Source: Bacillota bacterium (lineage in GTDB: Bacteria; Bacillota; Clostridia; Oscillospirales; Oscillospiraceae). From it: a DNA stretch of 36,651 bases. The stretch covers positions 1 to 36,651 of the forward strand of contig JAQYLT010000070.1 of assembly GCA_028719885.1 (NCBI GenBank). The letters are read 5' to 3'. Shown here piece by piece: positions 1 through 7,865 of this stretch. The translations under genes were made by a program, and so were the position numbers. The notes beneath the pieces are model-generated. The model worked only from the letters and a program-made list of their open reading frames with translations. It searched no databases and was not told the DNA's origin. Each line of letters starts with the position of its first letter. The first letter of the stretch is position 1.

Positions 1-71
1 TCCTTATTGCTTTTGCGTGCCCGTTCAATCTCACTGATTTGTTCTTCGCTAAATTTATATCTGGAAGCCAT
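1..71 (-). CDS. Partial N-terminus, possible IS630-like transposase or HTH protein
   Basis: A minus-strand reading frame starts at an ATG (complement of 69-71) and runs off the left edge after 23 codons. The visible peptide is short, charged and rich in Lys, Glu and Arg. It resembles the start of IS630-type transposases and other small helix-turn-helix proteins, but 23 residues cannot settle the family. A TATAGT-like -10 lies just upstream on the minus strand, which would make it divergent from the GIY-YIG gene. The low GC of this end supports a mobile or acquired origin. Confidence 0.35.
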   Translation of the reverse strand, partial: MASRYKFSEEQISEIERARKSNK

Positions 72-142
72 ATTTATCACCCAGATATACTATACCACAT
101 CGTTGCAAATATTTAAACTGTTTTATTAAGATTTAGTATAAT

Positions 143-922
143 ATGCGAGCAGGAACCGGTGGACAGCCCATCCTTGATCGATGGTTAAAGCACACCGAAG
201 AAGAGAAAGCTACAGGAGCCTGCATGGATTGCTCTTACTGGGGATGGTACGGAAAGCAGAGAAACTTCTATCCGGGGCAGTGGGTATTCAGTTTTGTAAG
301 AATGCCGGCGGATGCGTGGCTGCTTATTTCGGCGGCACAGATTGTTGATACTCCAGCGAATGATTGGGCAGCCGTTCGGGTGTTGGAAAAGTATGCTCCG
401 CTGTTCGGAAGGCTTATCATCAAATGTAAAAAAGGAAACACATTCTCAAGGTATGTGTTCAACATGAGTAAATACCTCGATCAAGCAGTAGTAAGGGAAA
501 TCCTGCCTTGCGTTTATAGCGGTGAAACCTTTGAGGGTTATGATCGTGTTCACTTACCATTCCATCGGTTGGCTGACATTTTTGAGGGCAGAATTCTCCC
601 GACATATTATGAAGCACTCAAGAAAATTACAGGTGTTTACTGTTTGACGGATACCCATACCGGGAAACTGTACATTGGTTCAGCAACTGGTGAAGAAGGG
701 GTCGCACAACGATGGGGCAGCTACCTGGATTCCAAACACGGCGGCAACAAGAAACTCATTGCTCTTTATGAACAGAAAGGCGCCGCGTATTTCGAGAAGT
801 ATTTTACATATACCTTGCTTGAATATTTCGGCCTATCGTATGACCCAATTAAGATTCTTGAAAGAGAGCAGTATTGGAAACACTGCTTTGATACGATTCG
901 GAATGGGTATAACGACAACTAA
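143..922 (+). CDS. GIY-YIG nuclease domain protein, probably 5'-truncated
   Basis: The frame codes for 259 residues. The C-terminal part is a GIY-YIG endonuclease fold: GVY at 164-166, YIG at 177-179, the conserved Arg near 190 (QRWGSY) and a catalytic-type Glu near 240 (KILEREQYW). Residues 1-150 look like the N-terminal region that precedes GIY-YIG in a family of Firmicutes proteins of unknown role. The ATG at 143 has no ribosome site, overlaps a TATAAT-like sequence and follows an in-frame TAG at 134. Family members, as I recall them, start some 15-20 residues earlier, so the 5' end is probably lost. GC content is lower than in the genes that follow, consistent with transfer. Function is unknown; a DNA-cleaving role is inferred only from the fold. 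Confidence 0.75.
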   Translation: MRAGTGGQPILDRWLKHTEEEKATGACMDCSYWGWYGKQRNFYPGQWVFSFVRMPADAWLLISAAQIVDTPANDWAAVRVLEKYAPLFGRLIIKCKKGNTFSRYVFNMSKYLDQAVVREILPCVYSGETFEGYDRVHLPFHRLADIFEGRILPTYYEALKKITGVYCLTDTHTGKLYIGSATGEEGVAQRWGSYLDSKHGGNKKLIALYEQKGAAYFEKYFTYTLLEYFGLSYDPIKILEREQYWKHCFDTIRNGYNDN

Positions 923-983
923 CTGGTGAGTAGTTCCAGGTTTTCACCCGCTCAGGGGTAATCGTTAAATTGTTTCAAAAATC

Positions 984-1016
984 GTAGTAGTCTGCACCCC
1001 CTGAACAGACTACTAC
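984..1016. repeat. Perfect 11-bp hairpin in the gap after the GIY-YIG gene
   Basis: GTAGTAGTCTG (984-994) and CAGACTACTAC (1006-1016) form a perfect stem with an 11-nt loop. No T-run follows, so it is not a canonical intrinsic terminator. GTAGT-like words recur just downstream (ACTACTTGACTAC, GAGTAGTAC). It may be a factor-binding or processing site, or the end of an old mobile element. Confidence 0.6.
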
Positions 1017-1049
1017 TTGACTACAACTGAGTAGTACACAAGGCTACAT

Positions 1050-1135
1050 TTTGCCCTGTTTTGCCTATTCTGTAAATGTCAGCGTGATATGTGTATAGAA
1101 TGAAAAACGCAAAAGGGGGCGCAAAACAGGGCAAA
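1050..1135. repeat. 15-bp inverted repeat flanking the upstream region of the phosphatase gene
   Basis: TTTGCCCTGTTTTGC (1050-1064) and GCAAAACAGGGCAAA (1121-1135) are perfect reverse complements separated by 56 nt. The right arm ends 27 nt before the GTG start of the phosphatase gene. The arms could be operator half-sites, ends of a small mobile element, or arms of a long RNA stem in the leader. The rest of the 923-1162 gap holds only the hairpin above and no convincing promoter. Confidence 0.6.
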
Positions 1136-1162
1136 TCACGGCATTGAAGGAGGAATTTTATA

Positions 1163-1594
1163 GTGATTAAGATACTTTTTGTTTGCCACGGCAATATCTG
1201 CCGCAGTCCCATGGGGGAATACATTTTAAAGGACCTGGTGCAAAAGGCTGGGTTGGAATCGGAATTTGAGATTGACTCGGCGGCGGTGAGTCGGGAGGAG
1301 ATTGGAAATCCGGTGTATCCTCCGGCGAGGCGGGAGCTGGAAAATCACGGGGTTTTCTGCGGGAATCATCGGGCACGGCAGGTGACCATGGAGGACTACC
1401 GGCACTTTGACCGAATCTACTACATGGACGCCAGCAACGCCCGGTATCTTTCCCGGCTGCTGCCCAAAAATCCGGATAAAATCCGTCCGCTGCTGAGCCG
1501 TGACGTAGCGGACCCCTGGTACACCGGCGATTTCCGGCGCACCTGGGAGGACATTGTGGAGGGCTGTCAGGCCATTATGGAGGAATTTACATGA
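1163..1594 (+). CDS. Low-molecular-weight protein-tyrosine phosphatase
   Basis: The 143-residue protein has the P-loop signature CX5R at its N-terminus (C8 to R14, in VCHGNICRS) and the general-acid motif DPWY at 117-120, both diagnostic of low-molecular-weight phosphatases. Known members remove phosphate from protein tyrosine or arginine residues in the cytoplasm (Wzb, YwlE types). Substrate cannot be told here, as no tyrosine kinase or polysaccharide cluster is adjacent. The start is a GTG at 1163, fixed by AAGGAGG about 8 nt upstream. The length is usual for the family. The stop overlaps the ATG of the next gene (ATGA), indicating translational coupling. Confidence 0.9.
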   Translation: MIKILFVCHGNICRSPMGEYILKDLVQKAGLESEFEIDSAAVSREEIGNPVYPPARRELENHGVFCGNHRARQVTMEDYRHFDRIYYMDASNARYLSRLLPKNPDKIRPLLSRDVADPWYTGDFRRTWEDIVEGCQAIMEEFT

Positions 1595-2130
1595 ATCTTG
1601 AGAAATTGGAGCAGGGGCTGGCGGAGCTGCCCCTTTACATCTACTTTTTTATGGACCCCAGGGACCTGGAATTCTCGGACCGGGTACGCTGGATCTGCGA
1701 GCATGAGTGCGCCCAATACGGGAAATCCTGGGCCTGTCCCCCGGGGGTGGGAACGGTGGAGCAGTGCCGGGCCCACTGCCAGAGCTTTAACCGGTGCCTG
1801 GTGATCTCCACGGTGACGGAGGTAGCGGACATCGCGGACATTGCCGAAACCCTCTCCACCCGGCAGGAGCATGAAGAAATCACCGACCAGGTGGCGGAAT
1901 TGATGCGTCAGTGCGGCATGGAGCCCTTTGTCCTTTCCACCGAGTCCTGCGCCATCTGCCCCCGGTGCGCCATTCTGGATGGGAAAAGCTGCCGTTTTCC
2001 GGAGAAAATGCATCCCTGCGTGGAAAGCCAAGGCATCAATGTGATTCCCGTGCTGGAACAAAACGGGCTGGAATTTCAATACGGCGAAAACGTTGTGACC
2101 TGGATTTCCATGCTGCTGTTTCGCCAGTAG
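1591..2130 (+). CDS. DUF2284 Cys-rich putative metal-binding protein
   Basis: This 179-residue cytoplasmic protein is rich in cysteine: C36, C40, C49, C59, C63, C69, C108, C120, C123, C126, C134 and C143. The CEHECAQYGKSWACPP segment and the CAICPRCAILDGKSC segment are typical of DUF2284, a family thought to bind metal or an iron-sulfur cluster; no reaction is known to me. It overlaps the phosphatase stop by 4 nt and is almost certainly co-transcribed with it. Coupling a predicted metalloprotein to a phosphatase is suggestive but unexplained. Confidence 0.85.
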   Translation: MNLEKLEQGLAELPLYIYFFMDPRDLEFSDRVRWICEHECAQYGKSWACPPGVGTVEQCRAHCQSFNRCLVISTVTEVADIADIAETLSTRQEHEEITDQVAELMRQCGMEPFVLSTESCAICPRCAILDGKSCRFPEKMHPCVESQGINVIPVLEQNGLEFQYGENVVTWISMLLFRQ

Positions 2131-2246
2131 GCTTTCCGAAAACGTTTACTCTGTCCATGAATCAATTCATTCATCCTTTCTTGTCATAATCACCAAGGAT
2201 TCGACCGGATATAGCGAGCCCATTGTTACTTTTTGCAAAATATTTT

Positions 2247-2262
2247 TGCAAAAACGTTTGCA
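2247..2262. promoter_or_regulatory. Candidate LacI/CcpA-type operator over the ppdK promoter
   Basis: The 16-nt sequence TGCAAAAACGTTTGCA has perfect TGCAAA/TTTGCA outer arms and a CG next to the dyad centre, the look of LacI-family sites. It overlaps the -35 of the ppdK promoter, so binding would repress. Further TTTTGCAAAA-like words lie just upstream (2232-2253). It matches a catabolite-responsive element only partly. Confidence 0.35.
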
Positions 2263-2286
2263 TTTTTTGCATTGTCATGTTATACT
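2258..2286 (+). promoter_or_regulatory. Sigma-A promoter of ppdK
   Basis: TTGCAT (2258-2263) and TATACT (2281-2286) are 17 nt apart, a good vegetative promoter. It leaves a leader of about 80 nt before the ppdK ATG. The leader is A-rich and shows no obvious riboswitch. Confidence 0.7.
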
Positions 2287-2372
2287 ATGTGAGCGTTGAA
2301 TATCTATCATGAAATATGCACTAAAAAAAGCGAAAAAGAAACGCTTTAGAAAACTGGAAAGGGGTATTATCC

Positions 2373-5015
<2,643 letters not shown>

Positions 5016-5050
5016 GCCGCACTTCCTGTTTCCTGTCTGAAAAAATGCTT

Positions 5051-5086
5051 TTCCGCTCTGCCATTCTGGCAGAGCGGAATTTTATT
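5051..5086 (+). terminator. Intrinsic terminator of ppdK
   Basis: A 13-bp perfect stem (TTCCGCTCTGCCA, 5051-5063, with its complement at 5067-5079) closes a TTC loop and is followed by TTTTATT. It lies about 35 nt after the ppdK stop. Confidence 0.9.
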
Positions 5087-5195
5087 GTATAATATCACAA
5101 GAGGCAGCACCCGCTGGAACGAACCACCCACCGGGTTTTGCCGCCGCAAAATTAGCCGCTGTCTTCTTTTTTGCCATGCATCTTGGCGTTTTGCT

Positions 5196-5579
5196 TATCG
5201 GCTTTCATCAGCAATATTATGCGAACGATTCGTAGGGAATGCATTTATGCATTCCGCCTGGGTAATGGTTTTGCGCCGGTGCGTTGAATGGGAAAATGTT
5301 GATTCTTTTCGTAGGGAACGGATTTATCCGTTCCACTCCCCTTATTGTTTAAAAATCGGTTGGATAAATGGTAAAACGCCAATCATACGTTCTCCAAAAT
5401 ACCACTCAACGAACTGCGGTGATCATCGAACCTTTCGGAACGGATAAATCCGTTCCCTACGCAAACACCGGAAAGTGTACCATTCAACATACTGCCCAAA
5501 AATCGTTACCTATCGGAACGCATAAATGCGTTCCCTACGAAAATTCGGTAAACGCTCCTTATGCTGCTGAAAGCCGATA
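5196..5579. repeat. Palindromic interspersed element 1 (TATCGGCT arm type)
   Basis: This 384-bp non-coding element starts with TATCGGCT (5196-5203) and ends with its complement AGCCGATA (5572-5579). It carries four 24-nt modules (GTAG plus a 20-nt palindrome). Two read rightward, 5232-5255 (palindrome GGAATGCATTTATGCATTCC) and 5311-5334 (GGAACGGATTTATCCGTTCC). Two read leftward, 5437-5460 and 5515-5538. The last has a third stem type, GGAACGCAT/ATGCGTTCC. GTTGAATGG words lie between modules in both orientations. It fills most of the ppdK to sigma-factor gap. The ORFs crossing it are phantoms made by the repeats. I see nothing else in 5087-5195. Confidence 0.85.
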
Positions 5580-5632
5580 GTCTGTCTGAATTGGCTTTTG
5601 TCGCAGGACTGCGTACAACCAATCTGCACATA

Positions 5633-5661
5633 TTCCATAAAAATATGTTACACTTTATAAT
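5633..5661 (+). promoter_or_regulatory. Candidate promoter of the sigma/anti-sigma pair
   Basis: A perfect TATAAT (5656-5661) sits 17 nt after a weak -35, TTCCAT (5633-5638), about 36 nt before the sigma-factor start. The poor -35 suggests activation or use of an alternative sigma factor, possibly the ECF factor itself. Confidence 0.5.
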
Positions 5662-5696
5662 GTGATACGTTTAGTAGGTAGAGGAGATGATGACCC

Positions 5697-6191
5697 ATGG
5701 ATGCAGATGTTTTGGAGGAACTATATCACAAGTATTACCGCAGTGCGGTTCTGTATTGCATCTCACTATGCGGTATACAGCAGCTTGCGGAGGACATTGC
5801 AACAGACGCTTTTGTGAAGGCCTACTTAAGCTTACCCAATGATGTAACGTCCTTTCGATACTGGCTGATGAAAGTCTGCAAAAATCTATGGATCGATTAT
5901 CTTCGCAAGCAACGCCGAGAGGTTTCTGATGAATACTTACCTGAGATCAGTGATGGCACAACCCCTGAAACAACCTATATTCTGAACGAACGGAACCGTT
6001 GCCTGTGGGATACGATCAATACCCTGCCAGCAGCGGACCGTGAAATGCTAATTCTTCACTATTTCTCTGGCCTGACCTTACAGGAGATCTCTCAACTGAC
6101 AGGGCGGACGGCGCCGGCAGTCCGAACGCGAATGATGCGGCTCAGGCAAACACTAAAACGCAAGATGGAGGAATATGGTTATGGAATTTAA
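5697..6191 (+). CDS. ECF-type RNA polymerase sigma factor
   Basis: This 164-residue protein has the two-domain layout of extracytoplasmic-function sigma factors. Region 2 is about residues 6-72 (YHKYYRSAVLYCISLCG, then AEDIATDAFVKAY, and FRYWLMKVCKNLWIDYLRK for -10 recognition). Region 4 is about residues 108-158 (LPAADREMLILHYFSGLTLQEIS and a helix-turn-helix), which reads the -35. It would direct RNA polymerase to a small regulon when released from its anti-sigma factor. The ATG at 5697 follows GAGGAG at 5681-5686. It overlaps the next gene by 17 nt. GC is lower than in flanking genes, consistent with later acquisition. Confidence 0.92.
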   Translation: MDADVLEELYHKYYRSAVLYCISLCGIQQLAEDIATDAFVKAYLSLPNDVTSFRYWLMKVCKNLWIDYLRKQRREVSDEYLPEISDGTTPETTYILNERNRCLWDTINTLPAADREMLILHYFSGLTLQEISQLTGRTAPAVRTRMMRLRQTLKRKMEEYGYGI

Positions 6192-7356
6192 AACTGCTCT
6201 TTCCCATTACAAAGACGGAACGGCAAACGAAGAAGAACGAAGTTACATAGAAAAAGAACTGGAAAAAGCACAATTGATTGCGGAGTGTCTGGATGCTCCA
6301 TGGGAGCATCCTCCGATAACCGAAGAGGTGTCCAGCTCGGAGATGAAACGAGTACGCAGACGCCTACTGCTTCGTAACGCTTCTGTGGTGCTGACAAGCT
6401 TGATTCTGGTATTTGCAATCCTCATAGGGGTGATTCAGTATGCAATTCCTGCCGTGGAGAAGCAATACTGGAATCCTAAGCAGGAAACCTATGTAGAATC
6501 ATTTCCTGATCTGTCTGTTGCTTTGAGCGTCTATGCAGAACTATTCTGCCCCACCCAGGCAGTTCGCTATGTCACCGTACAAAAAACAGGCTTTGCCAAT
6601 TATGATATCTCCATTGAGATGACAGATACTTTGTTCTCCAGGAGCAAGACATACTATTCAGGCAACATTGAAAAGGGTAAAATGACACTTCCGAAAGGAA
6701 TCTGGGATTTGCCCGGCAGGATTTTTGCCAATACGGATGGCGAAATCCCCAACACGCCCCAAAATATTGTCCAGGAACACAATGACTATGTTTGCAGCAT
6801 TTTGGATTCTTTTCCGGATTACACAGAAGTGCTCGCCGCGGTATCCTTTCCGAAGGATCTGAGCATGGACGAACTCGTCAAGCTGGAGGAAGCCTATCAA
6901 AACACCTGCCGATTCGGCTGGATCGCCATTCGCGCCAGCAATTTTGAGCAAAAAGTGCTTCCTCTATGCGGCATGAAGCCCTCGGCCCCTTCTATTGCCA
7001 ATTTCAGCTCCTTAAATGAAACATATCCCTATTTTATGGTGAATACCGCGCGCTTTTACGAAGAGGACCCCGGTTTCTTTTATGAAGAACACTTTAAAAC
7101 GTTGCTTCGCTTCTCCATTGACCAGGTAAACGCAGGAACAGGGTTAACGCCGCCCAATTGGTATAATGAGGACTATCATCCTGATGCCGGTTATTATGAG
7201 AAGGCCCTGGCTTATGTGGAAGAAAATGGCGTGTATACCTATGGTGCTTATGTATATGCCACGCCGGATACGCTTTTGGAAATGATGGAAAAGGGCATTA
7301 TTTGCGATATCACCTACCAGGATCATTGGATTGACTTTTATCCGGGACTGAATTGA
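6175..7356 (+). CDS. Membrane anti-sigma factor (sigma-regulator N/C domain type)
   Basis: This 393-residue protein starts inside the sigma-factor gene, the usual arrangement for a cognate anti-sigma factor. Residues 1-68 are a charged cytoplasmic region that would hold the sigma factor. One transmembrane helix spans about 70-92 (VVLTSLILVFAILIGVI). Residues 95-393 form a large extracytoplasmic domain rich in Tyr and Phe. The layout matches the Firmicutes family with sigma-factor-regulator N- and C-terminal domains. The signal sensed is unknown. The start may be the ATG at 6175 or the one at 6181 (two codons later). No recognisable site-1 protease site can be named. Confidence 0.8.
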   Translation: MVMEFKTALSHYKDGTANEEERSYIEKELEKAQLIAECLDAPWEHPPITEEVSSSEMKRVRRRLLLRNASVVLTSLILVFAILIGVIQYAIPAVEKQYWNPKQETYVESFPDLSVALSVYAELFCPTQAVRYVTVQKTGFANYDISIEMTDTLFSRSKTYYSGNIEKGKMTLPKGIWDLPGRIFANTDGEIPNTPQNIVQEHNDYVCSILDSFPDYTEVLAAVSFPKDLSMDELVKLEEAYQNTCRFGWIAIRASNFEQKVLPLCGMKPSAPSIANFSSLNETYPYFMVNTARFYEEDPGFFYEEHFKTLLRFSIDQVNAGTGLTPPNWYNEDYHPDAGYYEKALAYVEENGVYTYGAYVYATPDTLLEMMEKGIICDITYQDHWIDFYPGLN

Positions 7357-7428
7357 TCATCCGCAGCCAAAAAGAGGCGCCCGCCAATTTATCCGCAAAG
7401 CGGAAAGGAATATCTTTCCGGAAAGGGC

Positions 7429-7457
7429 TTGACAATTCTGTCTACATGATGTAGAAT
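7429..7457 (+). promoter_or_regulatory. Strong sigma-A promoter of the blaI-like/M56 pair
   Basis: A consensus TTGACA (7429-7434) is separated by 17 nt from TAGAAT (7452-7457), which has a TGATG extended-type context. A 7-bp hairpin without a T-run (7401-7420, CGGAAAG/CTTTCCG) lies just upstream and may mark the end of the anti-sigma transcript. Confidence 0.85.
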
Positions 7458-7479
7458 ACCATTGTCTACAGCAAGTAGA
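7441..7479. promoter_or_regulatory. Two BlaI/MecI-type operators
   Basis: The first site, TCTACATGATGTAGA (7441-7455), is a perfect 15-nt dyad with the TACA/TGTA core of BlaI/MecI operators, and it lies between and over the -35 and -10. The second, TCTAC-AGCAA-GTAGA (7465-7479), is an imperfect version near the transcription start. The 24-nt offset places both on about the same DNA face. This strongly suggests autorepression by the BlaI-family gene that follows. Confidence 0.8.
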
Positions 7480-7496
7480 ACAAAGGAGGAATTCAA

Positions 7497-7865
7497 ATGA
7501 CAGAATATCGTCTGGGAGAAGCGGAAGCGGTATTCGCCGATATCATCTGGAAAAACGAGCCCTTGCCCTCCCGACTGCTGGCGGAGCTGGCAGAGCAGCG
7601 GCTGAACTGGAAACGCACCACCGCCTACACGGTTTTAAAGCGGCTGTGCGACCGGGGGCTGTTTCAGAATTCCGGCGGAATGGTCTCTTCCCTGGTGAGC
7701 CGGGAGGAATTCTATGCCCGGCAGAGTGAGCAGTTTGTGGAGGATACCTTTCAGGGCTCCCTGCCCGCCTTTTTGGCAGCGTTCAGCAGCCGGAAGAAGC
7801 TGTCCGATTCGGAAATCCAGGAGCTGCAAAAAATCATTGATTCCATGAGGAGGTGTGGGGAGTGA
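7497..7865 (+). CDS. BlaI/MecI/CopY-family repressor
   Basis: The 122-residue protein has a winged-helix N-terminus (residues 1-72: LGEAEAVFADIIWKNEPLPS, then KRTTAYTVLKRLCDRGLF) and a C-terminal dimerisation helix, as in BlaI and MecI. Such repressors leave DNA when cleaved by, or on signalling from, a partner BlaR1-type protease, which is the next gene here. ATG 7497 follows AAAGGAGGAA. Its operators are visible in its own promoter. The target may be only this operon, since no beta-lactamase gene is present in the window. Confidence 0.93.
   Translation: MTEYRLGEAEAVFADIIWKNEPLPSRLLAELAEQRLNWKRTTAYTVLKRLCDRGLFQNSGGMVSSLVSREEFYARQSEQFVEDTFQGSLPAFLAAFSSRKKLSDSEIQELQKIIDSMRRCGE

Noticed and set aside
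2287..2372. Riboswitch in the ppdK leader
   Set aside because: Only an A-rich leader with no paired architecture or recognisable aptamer core.
5196..5579. CRISPR array as an explanation for repeated 24-nt palindromes
   Set aside because: Spacings are irregular, orientation flips within each element, intervening sequences are themselves shared between loci, and no cas genes are present.
5085..5580. Two overlapping plus-strand ORFs (120 and 70 aa)
   Set aside because: They read through element 1. Peptide words such as TDKSVPY and RERIYPF come from the 24-nt modules and recur at every element, so they are repeat artefacts.
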